DNA of 64,000 bases from Nocardioides deserti (GCF_014266025.1 NZ_JACMYC010000003.1:310001-374000), one strand, 5' to 3'; shown: positions 1 to 9,197, counted from the first letter of the stretch. Translations and numbers: made by a program. The notes: generated by a model from the sequence alone, not told the origin.

Positions 1-313
1 TCAGCCAGTCGGGCGGCATCGAGGTGACGACGACGTCGGCGGCGCGCGCCAGCGCCCGGAACCGCTCCTGTCCCGGCGCGGTGTCGAGGTCCAGGGCGAC
101 GCCGCGCCGGTTTGCGCCGAAGGTCTCCCAGGCCAGGGAGACCTCATTGGCCTCGCCCGGGTCGGCGGGCCGCACGAGCGGCGTGGCCTGGCGGGCGGCC
201 GACCCGCCTAGGGGCTCGACCTGGACCACGTCGGCGCCGAGGTCGGCCAGCAGCCGGCCGCAGAGCAGTCCGCGCTCGTCGGTGAGGTCGAGGACCTTGA
301 GGTGTTCGATCAT
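1..313 (-). CDS. CaiB/BaiF-type CoA-transferase, N-terminal fragment cut by the window edge
   Basis: This is the beginning of a class III CoA-transferase; only the first 104 residues lie inside the window. The N-terminus reads IEHLKVLDLTDERG, followed by LLADLGADVVQVEP, the conserved opening beta-alpha-beta unit of the CaiB/BaiF family (seen). The family moves CoA between carboxylic acids or racemises acyl-CoAs; which one applies here cannot be decided from the fragment. The ATG is at 311-313 on the minus strand, 74 bp beyond the ferredoxin stop, so it is probably the next gene of the P450-TRAP operon. A CoA-transferase there fits activation of the acid made by the P450 and aldehyde dehydrogenase. 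Confidence 0.8.
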   Translation of the reverse strand, partial: MIEHLKVLDLTDERGLLCGRLLADLGADVVQVEPLGGSAARQATPLVRPADPGEANEVSLAWETFGANRRGVALDLDTAPGQERFRALARAADVVVTSMPPDWL

Positions 314-387
314 GTCGTCCGTCCGGTGACGTGGTCAGGCCGGCTCCGGACCGCGCTGCGGGGTCCCGGGCCGGCCCGTCCGGGTCG

Positions 388-597
388 TCAGGCCGGCGCC
401 TGCTCGAGGAGCTCGATGGCGCCCTCGGGGCACGCGTCGGCGGCGTCCTGGGCCTCGCCCAACAGCTCGTCGGGCACCTTCCAGCACTGTCCGCGCTCGG
501 CGACGAACCCCTCCTCGTCGTCGTGCAGCAGGGTCGGGGCGACGCCGTAGCAGCGTCCGTGGCCCATGCACTTGGCTTCGTCGATGGCGATGTGCAT
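388..597 (-). CDS. Small ferredoxin of the P450-partner 3Fe-4S type
   Basis: A 69-residue ferredoxin that should pass electrons to the P450 next to it. Cluster ligands are C10, C16 and C56, and the position where a 4Fe-4S protein has its second cysteine is H13 (CMGHGRC). This C-x2-H-x2-C pattern is typical of the single-cluster 3Fe-4S ferredoxins encoded beside actinobacterial P450s. C56 is followed by PEG, where the family has a conserved Pro. Its ATG at 595-597 is one base past the P450 stop, so the two genes are almost certainly co-translated. The likely electron donor is the ferredoxin reductase at 9240-10523. Cytoplasmic, no signal peptide. Confidence 0.92.
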   Translation of the reverse strand: MHIAIDEAKCMGHGRCYGVAPTLLHDDEEGFVAERGQCWKVPDELLGEAQDAADACPEGAIELLEQAPA

Positions 598-598
598 G

Positions 599-1840
599 TC
601 AGACGTCCCACTCCAGCGGCAGGCTGGTCATCGTGAGCTGGCCGCCGCGCTCGCGCAGCTCGGTGCCGTCGGGGATCTGGTACTCCGGGATCCGCTTGTG
701 CCACTCCTCCATGACCACCTTGAGCTCGAGGCGGGCCAGGTGCATGCCGAGGCAGCGGTGCGGGCCGCCGCCGAAGGCCAGGTGCTGGTTGGCGCCCGCC
801 CGGTCCAGCTTGACCTCGTCGGGCTCGGGGAACTTGCGCGGGTCGCGGTTGGCCTGGGCCACGCCCAGCCAGACCACGTCGCCCTTCTCCAGCTCCAGCC
901 CGTGGAACTCGCCCGGCTCCTGGACCTCGCGGCCGGCCTGGATCACCAGGGGGAACGTCCGGAGGAACTCCTCGACCGCGTTGGGCACCAGGCTCGGGTC
1001 CTCGGTGATCGCCCGGCGGTCCTCGGGGTGGGTCGCCAGGTGGGCGAAGATGTAGCCCAGCGCCGACCGGGTGGTGTCGAGACCCGCCAGCATCAGCGTG
1101 AGGCAGATGGTGGTGATGTCCTCCTGCGGGATCGGCTGGTCGTCGATCCGCGCGGTGACCAGGCGGGTGACCATGTCGAGGTCGGGGTCGAGCGGGTTCT
1201 CCCGACGATCGTTCACCGCCTGGTCGAAGTAGTCCATGATCTTCTTCTTCGACTCCGTCGCCTCGGCCGGGCGGCCGGCGAGGAGGGCGTTGAAGTAGTC
1301 CTCCGACCACTCCAGGAAGAAGTCGCCGTCGCTGACCGGCAGGCCGAGCAGCGCGAGGAACAGGTCCGTCGGGTAGCGGATCGCGAACTCGGCGACGAAG
1401 TCGATCGAGCCCTCGGGCTTCAGCTCCTCGATCAGCTCGATGCACCGCTCGGTCGCCATCTGCTCCATCCGGCGCACCGCCGCGGGGGCGAAGAACTGGT
1501 TGAGGATGCGGCGCAGCTTGACGTGCTCCTGGCCGTTGAGGTCCTGCGGGAGCAGGCGCTCGTTGGACGAGCCGGGCCGCAGGGCTGAGCGGACGTCGGT
1601 GGTCCAGGTCACGTGCTGCTGGAACCCTTCGCGGACGTCGTCGTACCGCTGGAGCATGAAGAAGCCGCGGTCCGTCGTGTCGTTGAAGAGGAACCGGGCC
1701 TTCTCGCGGTCCGGGTCCAGAAGGGCGTAGTGACCGAAGATCTCGGTCTCCTGGGTGTAGTCGGTGTGGACGACGGGGCAGCCGCGGTGGGTCAGCTCCG
1801 CGCCCTCGGCCGACGTGGCCTCGGTCTGCGTCTCGGTCAT
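599..1840 (-). CDS. Cytochrome P450 (first of two related copies)
   Basis: A soluble 413-residue bacterial P450, normal family length. The heme loop FGGGPHRCLG puts the thiolate ligand at C363; the oxygen-binding I-helix motif AGLDTT is at 252-257; the ExxR pair is E291/R294. Bacterial class I P450s take electrons from a ferredoxin and ferredoxin reductase, both present here (388-597 and 9240-10523). The substrate is unknown, but the TRAP transporter genes directly upstream suggest an imported organic acid. It ends in EWDV, like the second P450 at 11030-12226 (EWEMA), and the two align along their length, so they look like paralogues. ATG at 1838-1840 follows AAAGAGAGAT. Confidence 0.95.
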   Translation of the reverse strand: MTETQTEATSAEGAELTHRGCPVVHTDYTQETEIFGHYALLDPDREKARFLFNDTTDRGFFMLQRYDDVREGFQQHVTWTTDVRSALRPGSSNERLLPQDLNGQEHVKLRRILNQFFAPAAVRRMEQMATERCIELIEELKPEGSIDFVAEFAIRYPTDLFLALLGLPVSDGDFFLEWSEDYFNALLAGRPAEATESKKKIMDYFDQAVNDRRENPLDPDLDMVTRLVTARIDDQPIPQEDITTICLTLMLAGLDTTRSALGYIFAHLATHPEDRRAITEDPSLVPNAVEEFLRTFPLVIQAGREVQEPGEFHGLELEKGDVVWLGVAQANRDPRKFPEPDEVKLDRAGANQHLAFGGGPHRCLGMHLARLELKVVMEEWHKRIPEYQIPDGTELRERGGQLTMTSLPLEWDV

Positions 1841-1883
1841 GGGGATCTCTCTTTTGACGAGGAGGGGACGGGGGACGACGGGG

Positions 1884-3452
1884 CTAGTTGTCGCCGAGGC
1901 TCGGCAGCCAGGTGGCGATCTCTGGGAAGAGGATCAGGATCACCGTGGTGATGATGGCCATCGGCATGAACCACCAGCAGGCCATGAAGACGTCGTTGAG
2001 GGTGATCTTCTGGCCCTGATTGACCTCGGGCTCCTTCGTGATCGTGTGGATGATGAAGGCGAGGATGCCGACCGGCGGCGTGACCACCGCAAGCTCGCCC
2101 ATGAAGACCGCGAAGACGCCGTACCAGAGCAGCGAGATGTCGAGCGACGCCAGCGTCGGGATCAGGATCGGGATGGTGAGGACCATCATCGGCAGCGGCT
2201 CCATGAAGGTGCCGAGCACGATGTAGACGACCATCATCATCAGCAGGAACGAGACCCGGCCGAGGTCCATCGCCTCGACCAGCTCGGCGAAGCCGCTGCT
2301 GATCCCGGTGAGGGTGAACATCCGCGACAGCGCCTCGACGCCGACCAGCATGAGGAAGATCGCGCCGACGCTGCTGACCGTGGCGACGGAGGCGTCGATG
2401 ATCGCCCGCATGGCGTTGCGCTTCTGCCAGATCACCGTGATGAAGAGGGAGAACAGCGCCGCGACGGCGCCAGCCTCGGTGGCGGTGAAGACGCCGGAGA
2501 ACATCCCCCAGATGATCAGGCCCATGATCAGCGGCACCGGCCAGGTGGCGGCGGCCGACTGGAACCGCATGCCCCAGGTGACGCCCTTCTCGCGCTCGGC
2601 GCGGGTGTGCTCGGTCTCCACGGCCGCCCACTTGCGGGCGAAGATCACGATCATGATCGTGAAGAGGACGGCGACCAGGAGGCCGGGGAACACGCCGGCC
2701 AGCAGCTGGGGCCCGACCGGCACCTCGGCGATGCCGGCGTAGATGACGAGCATGATGCTCGGCGGGATCAGCTGGCCCGGCAGGCCGGCGACGATCACGG
2801 CACCGACGGCGAGGCGCTTGTCGTAGCCCGCCTTGAGCATCTCGGGGATGCCGATCCTGGCCAGCGCGTAGGTGGTGCCGACCGAGGAGCCGCTCACCGC
2901 GGCGAGGCCGGAGCCCGCCAGGTTGGTGCCGACGGCGAGGCCGCCGGGGAGCCAGCCGAGCCAGTACCGGCCGGCCTTGTAGAGGCTCTCGGTGAGACCC
3001 GCCTTCCACAGCAGCAAGCCCATGAGGATGAACATCGGGACGACGCTGAGGGTCCAGTTCGCGATCTGGCCGTAGGCGAGGGTGGTCATGGTGCTCTCGA
3101 CCAGGCGCTCGCCGCGCATCGCGTACATGCCCAGCAGGGCGGGGACCAGCATCGCGATCGCGATCGGCATCCGCAGGAAGATCAGGCCGAGCATCAGGAC
3201 GATGGCGGCCACGCCGATCGCCTCGGGGACGAGCGGCATGAACATGGCCGTGGTCGACCCGGCCAGCACCACCACGGTGATGGCGAAGGTGATCCACGAG
3301 CGCCGGTGGTTGACCGGCGCGCCCTCGACCTCCGCCACCGGCGTCGGGGCGGCGGGCGGCGGGGCGTCCGCGGTCTGGGTCTGCACGAAGGGATCTCCCA
3401 CGGTGTCGTCGCCGGGGCGCGTGTCGACGGGGTTGGTCGGTCCGGGGTTCAT
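1884..3452 (-). CDS. dctM: TRAP transporter large membrane subunit (DctM)
   Basis: The 522-residue ion-coupled transport subunit of a tripartite (TRAP) carrier, made of many hydrophobic segments. Landmarks include LRMPIAIAMLVPALLGMYA near the N-terminus, GSGLAAVSGSSVGTTYA and GQLIPPSIMLVIYAG in the middle and MVVYIVLGTFMEPLPMM later, all typical of DctM. A longer upstream reading exists but its added stretch is an arginine-rich shadow of dctQ. The ATG at 3450-3452 overlaps the dctQ stop in an ATGA, so it is the better start and implies coupled translation. TRAP systems use ion gradients to import organic acids delivered by a binding protein, here DctP (4144-5436). Confidence 0.95.
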   Translation of the reverse strand: MNPGPTNPVDTRPGDDTVGDPFVQTQTADAPPPAAPTPVAEVEGAPVNHRRSWITFAITVVVLAGSTTAMFMPLVPEAIGVAAIVLMLGLIFLRMPIAIAMLVPALLGMYAMRGERLVESTMTTLAYGQIANWTLSVVPMFILMGLLLWKAGLTESLYKAGRYWLGWLPGGLAVGTNLAGSGLAAVSGSSVGTTYALARIGIPEMLKAGYDKRLAVGAVIVAGLPGQLIPPSIMLVIYAGIAEVPVGPQLLAGVFPGLLVAVLFTIMIVIFARKWAAVETEHTRAEREKGVTWGMRFQSAAATWPVPLIMGLIIWGMFSGVFTATEAGAVAALFSLFITVIWQKRNAMRAIIDASVATVSSVGAIFLMLVGVEALSRMFTLTGISSGFAELVEAMDLGRVSFLLMMMVVYIVLGTFMEPLPMMVLTIPILIPTLASLDISLLWYGVFAVFMGELAVVTPPVGILAFIIHTITKEPEVNQGQKITLNDVFMACWWFMPMAIITTVILILFPEIATWLPSLGDN

Positions 3453-4069
3453 CGGCCCCCTCCTGCCGTGTGCGTGTGGCCGAGACGGACGGCCTCGTCG
3501 TGGGCCACCGGCCCGTCGTGGGCGAGCGCGTCGAGGACGGCCGCATCGCCGACGTCGGCGACGAAGTGGTCCTCCTCCGGGTGCCGGATTGCCTTCCAAG
3601 CCGCCACCAGGAACTGGACGGTGAGGCTGCCGAAGGCGAGCGGGACCAGGAAGTATGCGGGCCAGGCGACGAGGTCACTCACGCCCGCGGTCTTGCCGAT
3701 CTCCTTGGCGTGCACCGCCTCGCCCCAGCCGAACCAGGCGAACCCGGCGACCACGACGCCGCAGAGCAGGAAGACGAAGGCCAGCACGAACCGCTTGGTG
3801 ACGGTCGGGAGGATCTGGAAGACCAGGTCCGCAGCGATGTGCTGGCCGCGGTGCTGGGCCGCGATGAAGCCGAGGAACGCCACGAGCGGCAGGTACCAGT
3901 ACTCGACCATCTCGAGGGTGTTGTCGATCGGGCTGTCGAACCAGGTCCGCATCACGGCGTTCGCCGTGACGTGGGCCATCATCACGAAGGTGATAAGGAC
4001 GGCCGGCACCTCGATGAGGAGCTGGAGGCCGCGATCGAGGAGCTTGGACTGCGTGGCGCTCTCGGCCAT
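3449..4069 (-). CDS. dctQ: TRAP transporter small membrane subunit (DctQ)
   Basis: A 206-residue membrane protein with about four hydrophobic segments, matching the size and layout of DctQ, the small TRAP subunit that binds DctM. Typical features are the first membrane helix around VLITFVMMAHVTANAVMR and the following EMVEYWYLPLVAFLGF segment with its conserved aromatic-rich loop. The C-terminal tail of about 45 residues (from EEDHFVADVGD) is unusually long and hydrophilic. It lies between dctP (74 bp upstream) and dctM (4-base overlap). ATG at 4067-4069 follows a GGAGGAAG-type ribosome site. Confidence 0.92.
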   Translation of the reverse strand: MAESATQSKLLDRGLQLLIEVPAVLITFVMMAHVTANAVMRTWFDSPIDNTLEMVEYWYLPLVAFLGFIAAQHRGQHIAADLVFQILPTVTKRFVLAFVFLLCGVVVAGFAWFGWGEAVHAKEIGKTAGVSDLVAWPAYFLVPLAFGSLTVQFLVAAWKAIRHPEEDHFVADVGDAAVLDALAHDGPVAHDEAVRLGHTHTAGGGR

Positions 4070-4143
4070 GTCTTCCTCCGGGGGTGGAAGGGGAAGGGAC
4101 CGGCTGCGGCCCGCTCGGGACGGACCGCAGCCGGGAGGGCTGA

Positions 4144-5436
4144 TCAGGACGGGCGGCGCTCCGACCAGATCTTCTCCATCACGAGGTCGGTGTAGACCGA
4201 CATGTCGAGGTCACCGCTCTTGAAGTTCTGGTCGAAGTCCTCGTAGCCGACCTCGGCCGGGATGTCGAGGGCCTCGACCTCGTCGAACCACGTCGCCGCG
4301 GACTCCTCGGCCGCGTCGACCAGGCCCTCGGCGTCCTCGACGCCGTCGCCGTTGCGGACCTGGTCCAGGAGCTTGGCGTTGGCGCCCTCGAGGGCCTCGA
4401 GCGCGTCGGCGTCGAAGTCGTTGAACGAGCCGTCATTCTCACGCACCAGCTTGGCCGCCTCGGCCGTATTGGGCCAGATCTTGTCCTCGATGTTGCTGCC
4501 GATGTAGACGTCCAGCTTGTCCCACATCAACTGCTGGGCGACCAGCGGGAGCGACTCCCAGGTGTCCTTGCTGAAGGACCAGCCGCCCGGGGCGAGCGCG
4601 AAGCCGGTCTCGTTGTTGACGGTCGCGTGCGGGGCCGCGGGGACGAAGCCGCCGAGGACGCCGACGGTCAGGGTCGCGTTGGCGCAGTCGACGACGCCTC
4701 GCTCGACCGACTCGTAGACCTCGGTGTAGGCGACGGTCGCGGGCGAGCCGCCTAGCGCCTTGATCTGCGCGGTCTGGGCCGTGCCGGAGGTCGAGACCGC
4801 CTTGCCCTCGATGTCGGCAAGGCTGGTCCGGGGTTCGCTGCACAGCAGCATCTGCGAGCCCGAGTTGAAGATCGGCACCAGCGGGACGATCCCGTGGTCG
4901 TCGAACTCCTGCATGATCTCCTCGTTCTGGAACGCGACCTCGTTGGGCCAGGCGTTCGACTGGAGGGCGCCGGCGATCACCGTCTGGTCGGAGATAAAGC
5001 CGGTCTCGATCAGGGCCACGTTGGCCGGGTACTCGCTGGGCTCGTAGATCGGGAGCGTCGAGGCCACGTCGAGGCGGCCGTCGTTGAGCGCGTCGTCGAT
5101 CTCGGTGGGCTCGGCGACCGCGTTGGAGAACGCGACCTCGAAGGTGATCTTGCCGTCGGACCACTCCTCCACGGCGGCGACCCACTTCTCGATCGGGGCA
5201 CCCGTGGCGCTGCCCTTGGGGCCGGGGCTCTGGGTGTTGAGCGTGATCGGGTCGACGTCGGCGAAGGCCTCCTGGTACTCCTCCATCGAGGCGCCAATCT
5301 CGACGCCCTCGCCGGAGCCGCCGGACGAGCTCCCGCTGCCCGAGTCCTCGGCACATCCGGCGAGGGCGAGGGCGCTGACGAGGCCGAGGGCCGCGGCCGC
5401 GACACCCGGCCGGGCGATCCTGCGCTGTGCTGCCAT
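4144..5436 (-). CDS. dctP: TRAP transporter substrate-binding lipoprotein (DctP), first copy
   Basis: Extracytoplasmic binding protein that captures the substrate for DctQM; 430 residues. The N-terminus is a lipoprotein signal: MAAQRRIARP, a hydrophobic stretch, then LALAGC with the lipid-anchored cysteine at C28, as expected in a Gram-positive. The mature part contains the DctP-like stretches ITFEVAFSNAV, LPIYEPSEYP and GVVDCANATL. A longer reading upstream lacks a signal sequence, whereas ATG 5434-5436 has GGAAG just before it. It is clearly related to the second DctP at 12361-13635 (shared LNTQ, EEWSxGKITF, YEPSEYP, LLCSEPR). First gene of dctP-dctQ-dctM-P450-ferredoxin. Confidence 0.93.
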   Translation of the reverse strand: MAAQRRIARPGVAAAALGLVSALALAGCAEDSGSGSSSGGSGEGVEIGASMEEYQEAFADVDPITLNTQSPGPKGSATGAPIEKWVAAVEEWSDGKITFEVAFSNAVAEPTEIDDALNDGRLDVASTLPIYEPSEYPANVALIETGFISDQTVIAGALQSNAWPNEVAFQNEEIMQEFDDHGIVPLVPIFNSGSQMLLCSEPRTSLADIEGKAVSTSGTAQTAQIKALGGSPATVAYTEVYESVERGVVDCANATLTVGVLGGFVPAAPHATVNNETGFALAPGGWSFSKDTWESLPLVAQQLMWDKLDVYIGSNIEDKIWPNTAEAAKLVRENDGSFNDFDADALEALEGANAKLLDQVRNGDGVEDAEGLVDAAEESAATWFDEVEALDIPAEVGYEDFDQNFKSGDLDMSVYTDLVMEKIWSERRPS

Positions 5437-5498
5437 GGTTGTTCTTCCTTCGTTCGTGCGGCTCGCCGTCCCGAAACGGTCCCCGACTCGATTGCTCA

Positions 5499-5514
5499 GG
5501 TGACGTGTGTCACC
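5499..5514. promoter_or_regulatory. CRP/GlxR-like inverted repeat upstream of dctP
   Basis: GGTGACGTGTGTCACC is a perfect inverted repeat with 6-base arms and a 4-base centre. Its core GTGA-N6-TCAC matches the consensus of cAMP-receptor-type (CRP/GlxR) regulators of Actinobacteria. It sits in the 102-bp gap between the acyl-CoA ligase and dctP, centred about 70 bp before the dctP ATG. Binding by a CRP-type protein is inferred; no such regulator gene is in the window. Confidence 0.5.
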
Positions 5515-5538
5515 GCCCTGCATATGATTCGCCTAGAT

Positions 5539-7674
5539 TCAGGTTGAGGTCAAGAGTCCATGCGCATCAATGGCTCTTTCTTTGCACCAGACCACCAGCC
5601 CGTCGAGGGCCTCGACCTCTGAGCCGTGGACACGCAGCGGGTTGACCTCGAGCGAGTCCAGGTCGTCGCCCAGGCGCTCGGCGAGGCGGCCCACGGCGAC
5701 CACCACCTGGCACAGCCGGTCCAGGTCGGCCGCGGGCCGGCCCCGGACACCCTGGAGCACCGCGGCGCCCCTCAGACCGGTCAGCAGCTCGCGCACCCGC
5801 GCCTCGTCCACCGGCAGCGGGGCGAGCGCGGCGTCGTCGAGCACCTCCACGAGGACGCCGCCCAGCGCCACCGCCAGGACGAGGCCCCACTCCTCCGATC
5901 GGGTGACCCCGACCAGCATCTCCGTCGCGGGCGGGCGCATCGGCGAGACCAGCACGCCGTCGAGCGCGGCCCCGGGCTCCGCCGCGGCGCACGCGGCCAC
6001 CACCTCGTCGTAGACGACCGCTGCGGCGTCGACGGCGACGCCCAAGCGCACGCCCCCGATGTCGCTCTTGTGGGCGATGTCGGCCGAGACGATCTTCATC
6101 GCCACCGGCCCGTCGAAGCGGGCGGCGGCCTCCGCGGCCTCGGCAGCCGAGTGGACGTGGGCTGCCGGCACGACCGGTACCCCGGCCTGCTCGAGCAGCG
6201 CGCGGGCGTCCACCTCGGAGTATCGGCCGCGGCGCACCTCGAGCGGCTCCACGGGCTCCGGCTCGCGGCCGGCGCGCGCGACGTTGGCGGACCAGAGCAC
6301 GACGCGTTGGATCGCCTCGACCGCGGCCCGCATCCCGGGCACCACGTGTGGCACGTTCCCGGCGCGCAGCACCTCACGAGTCTCGCGGCCGATCGGCTGC
6401 ATCACCTGGGTGACGTAGAGCGCCGGGGCGGCCGAGGCCTTCATCCCGCGGCCGATCGCGTCGACGTACTTCTGGCCGTAGAACGGGCGGCCGTCCTCGC
6501 GCCAGGGCAACGAGTTGACCACCACGACGCAGCCGACCGACTCGTCGTTGCCGACCGCCTCGATCGCGTGCTCCCACAGATCGACGTCGACGATCGCGGC
6601 GCCCGTGACGTCGAGCGGGTTGTGGGCGTGGCCGAACGCCGGCATCTTCTTCGCCACCGCGGCGGTCGTGGCCGCCGAGAGCTCGGGGATCTCGGCGGCC
6701 GCCGCCTCGGCGAGGTCCGCGATGATGTCGCAGGCCCCGCCCGAGATGGAGACCACGCCCATGCCTGGGCGCTCGATCCGACCGGTGGTCGCCGCCACCC
6801 CCGCGGTGACCAGCATGTCCTCGATGGTGTCGACGCGGATCACGCCGAGGTCGGCGAAGACGGCGTCAATCACCCGGTCGTCGCCCACCAGGGCGCCGGT
6901 GTGGGAGGCCGCCGCGCGGGCGGCCAGCTCGCTGCGCCCCGCCTTGAGCACGACGATCGCCTTGCCCAGGCGGGCGGCCCGCCGGGCCGCGTGCGCGAAC
7001 AGCTCGGGCTCGCGGATCGCCTCCATGAAGATCGCGACCGCGCGCACGGAGTCGTCGTCGACCAGGTGGTCGAGCAGGTGGGCGACGGTCACCATCGCCT
7101 CGTTGCCGACGGTGATCACGTGCGAGAGGTCGACCCCAGCCATAGAGGCAAAGTCCTTCATCGCCCCGCAGCTGGCGCCGCTTTGGGAGATCAGGGCTAC
7201 TCCCCCGGGCTCGGTCGGAGGGTCGGAGAGCGTCATCGCCGGGATGCCGGCCGTGACGTTGACCAGGCCCAGCACGTTGGGCCCCATCATCGCGACCTCG
7301 AGGCTCTCGGCGAGCGCGACCAGCTCGTCCTGACGGGCGCGCCCCTCGGGACCGGTCTCGGCGTAGCCGGAGCTGAGCACCATGACCGCGCGGGCGCCGG
7401 CGGCGGCCGCGTCCCGGATCGCGTCGGCGGCTCGCGCCGCTGGCACCATGACGAAAGCCAGGTCGACAGGCTGCCCGATCGCGACGCACGACGGGTAGGT
7501 GGCGCGCCCGTGCACCTCGGGGCTGCGGGAGTTGACCAGGTAGGTCCGCTCCCGGTGGCCGGCGGCGTCCAGGTTGCCGTGGAGGAGCAGCGAGAAGGTC
7601 GACTTGTCGCTGGCCCCGATCAGGGCGAAGGAGCGGGGCGACAGCAGCGCGTCGAGCCCCTCGCGGCTCACCAT
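5539..7674 (-). CDS. ADP-forming acyl-CoA ligase (acetate--CoA ligase family, fused alpha-beta)
   Basis: A 711-residue enzyme that joins an acyl group to CoA using ATP with release of ADP, or the reverse. The N-terminal CoA-binding domain starts SPRSFALIGASDKSTFS. The SHTGALVG motif carries the phospho-histidine at H258 (family knowledge). The C-terminal ATP-grasp part includes GPVAMKIVSADIAHKSDIGG, the usual beta-subunit signature. A longer reading upstream is an arginine/serine-rich shadow; ATG 7672-7674 lies one base after the aldehyde dehydrogenase stop and is the better start. The tight link to the dehydrogenase suggests it activates the acid that enzyme makes. The acyl specificity cannot be read. 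Confidence 0.92.
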   Translation of the reverse strand: MVSREGLDALLSPRSFALIGASDKSTFSLLLHGNLDAAGHRERTYLVNSRSPEVHGRATYPSCVAIGQPVDLAFVMVPAARAADAIRDAAAAGARAVMVLSSGYAETGPEGRARQDELVALAESLEVAMMGPNVLGLVNVTAGIPAMTLSDPPTEPGGVALISQSGASCGAMKDFASMAGVDLSHVITVGNEAMVTVAHLLDHLVDDDSVRAVAIFMEAIREPELFAHAARRAARLGKAIVVLKAGRSELAARAAASHTGALVGDDRVIDAVFADLGVIRVDTIEDMLVTAGVAATTGRIERPGMGVVSISGGACDIIADLAEAAAAEIPELSAATTAAVAKKMPAFGHAHNPLDVTGAAIVDVDLWEHAIEAVGNDESVGCVVVVNSLPWREDGRPFYGQKYVDAIGRGMKASAAPALYVTQVMQPIGRETREVLRAGNVPHVVPGMRAAVEAIQRVVLWSANVARAGREPEPVEPLEVRRGRYSEVDARALLEQAGVPVVPAAHVHSAAEAAEAAARFDGPVAMKIVSADIAHKSDIGGVRLGVAVDAAAVVYDEVVAACAAAEPGAALDGVLVSPMRPPATEMLVGVTRSEEWGLVLAVALGGVLVEVLDDAALAPLPVDEARVRELLTGLRGAAVLQGVRGRPAADLDRLCQVVVAVGRLAERLGDDLDSLEVNPLRVHGSEVEALDGLVVWCKERAIDAHGLLTST

Positions 7675-7675
7675 C

Positions 7676-9118
7676 TCAGAGACCCACCGCGATGGACTTG
7701 GTCTCCAAGAAGGCGCGGAACCCCTCGGGGCCCATCTCCCGGCCGACACCCGACTGCTTGTAGCCGCCGAACGGCGACCCGTAGGCCTGCGGCACGCCGT
7801 TGATGCTGACCATGCCGGTGCGCACGCGGCGCGCGACCGCGACCGCCTCGTCCACGTCGGGACCCCAGACGGAACCCGAGAGGCCGTAGACGGAGTCGTT
7901 GGCGATCGCGACGGCCTCGTCGACGGAGTCGTAGGCGATGACGGCCATGACAGGGCCGAAGATCTCCTCCTGGGCCACCCGCATGGAGTTCTGGACGTCG
8001 GCCAGGACCGTGGGCATGACGAACCAGCCACCCTGGAGCTCCGGAGGAAGGGTGAGCGCGCCGCCGGTGGCGACGGTGGCACCCTCCTGCTCGCCGAGCT
8101 CGATGTAGCCGGCGACGCGTTCGCGCTGCCGCTCGCTGACCATCGGGCCGATCTTGGTGGAAGGGTCCATCGGGTCCCCGACCTTCTGCGCCGCCACGGC
8201 GGCGGCCAGCGCCTCGACCAGCTGCTTCTCGATCGAGCGGTGGACCAGGACGCGGGTCTGCGCGATGCAGGCCTGGCCGTTGACCATCATCGCCATCGGC
8301 AGCAGCTTCGGCACGACCTCGTCGAGGTCGGCGTCGGGCAGCACGATGGCAGCCGACTTGCCACCCAGCTCAAGGGTGACCCGGGCGACGCGCGACGCCG
8401 CCGCGGCCATGATGGCCTTGCCGGCGGCGGAGCTGCCGGTGAACGCGACCTTGTCCACCTCGGGGTGGTCGACCAGGTGGGCGCCGGCCTCCCGGCCGCC
8501 GGGGACGATGCTCAGCACGCCCTCGGGCAGCCCCGCCTCGGCAAAGGCGTCGGCGAACGCGTACGCCGTGAGCGGCGTCTCCGGCGGGGGCTTGAGGACC
8601 ACGGAGCAGCCCGCGGCGAGGGACGGGGCGAGCTTGAGTGACGGCGTGCTCAGCGGGCCGTTCCACGGCGTGATCGCGCCGACCACTCCGACCGGCTCCT
8701 GAGTGACCAGGCTGCGGTTGGTGCCGTCGGTGCGGTACTCGTCGTACTCGAACGACCTGGCCATCTCGGCGTAGTAGCGGGTGTGCCGGATCGGGTTCGG
8801 CACGTGCGCCATCTCGCTGAACCACAGCGGGCAGCCCAGCTCCGAGGTGATACTGACGGCGAGCTCGGTGGCGCGCTTCTCCAGCAGGTCGGCTGCGCGG
8901 TGCATCACCTCGGACCGCTCCTCGGGAGCGGCGTCGGCCCAGGCCCCGGAGTCGAACGAGGCGCGCGCGGCCTCGACGGCCGCGTCGATGTCGGCGTTGC
9001 CGCCGAGGGCGGCCTCACCGACCCGCGCACCGGTGGCGGGGTTGCGGACCTCGATCGTCTCGCCGCTGCGAGGCTGCTGCCAGCGCCCCCCGATGAACAG
9101 CTCGGGGCGTTCGGTCAT
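7676..9118 (-). CDS. NAD(P)-dependent aldehyde dehydrogenase
   Basis: A 480-residue aldehyde dehydrogenase of the main superfamily, oxidising an aldehyde to the acid. N153 (TPWNGP), the general base E250 (VTLELGGK) and the catalytic nucleophile C284 (GQACIAQTRV) are all present, as is the cofactor loop FTGSSAAGK. It opens the minus-strand operon that continues into the ADP-forming ligase one base away. The ATG at 9116-9118 is taken as start, but a GTG two codons earlier (9122-9124) has AAGGGAG at better spacing and may be the true one. In context it should convert the aldehyde formed after P450 hydroxylation. Confidence 0.95.
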   Translation of the reverse strand: MTERPELFIGGRWQQPRSGETIEVRNPATGARVGEAALGGNADIDAAVEAARASFDSGAWADAAPEERSEVMHRAADLLEKRATELAVSITSELGCPLWFSEMAHVPNPIRHTRYYAEMARSFEYDEYRTDGTNRSLVTQEPVGVVGAITPWNGPLSTPSLKLAPSLAAGCSVVLKPPPETPLTAYAFADAFAEAGLPEGVLSIVPGGREAGAHLVDHPEVDKVAFTGSSAAGKAIMAAAASRVARVTLELGGKSAAIVLPDADLDEVVPKLLPMAMMVNGQACIAQTRVLVHRSIEKQLVEALAAAVAAQKVGDPMDPSTKIGPMVSERQRERVAGYIELGEQEGATVATGGALTLPPELQGGWFVMPTVLADVQNSMRVAQEEIFGPVMAVIAYDSVDEAVAIANDSVYGLSGSVWGPDVDEAVAVARRVRTGMVSINGVPQAYGSPFGGYKQSGVGREMGPEGFRAFLETKSIAVGL

Positions 9119-9197
9119 CGACACCTGAGGACTCCCTTGTGGTCGAGGCGTGAAAGCTCGGTTGCTTTTCATGATAATGAAACATATCTTATGAGCA

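Noticed and set aside
1837..3678. Long overlapping open readings such as this 613-codon one inside the TRAP genes
   Set aside because: Arg/Pro/Ala-rich, no domain motifs, and it shadows clearly conserved dctM and dctQ frames; a usual effect of very high GC.
1764..4223. 819-codon plus-strand reading opposite dctM/dctQ
   Set aside because: Its Asp/His/Glu/Arg-rich mix is the typical antisense shadow of hydrophobic genes; no recognised fold.
5525..5553. Promoter for dctP formed by TTGACC and GAATCA
   Set aside because: The -10 is poor and the -35 lies in the end of the ligase gene; not strong enough to list.
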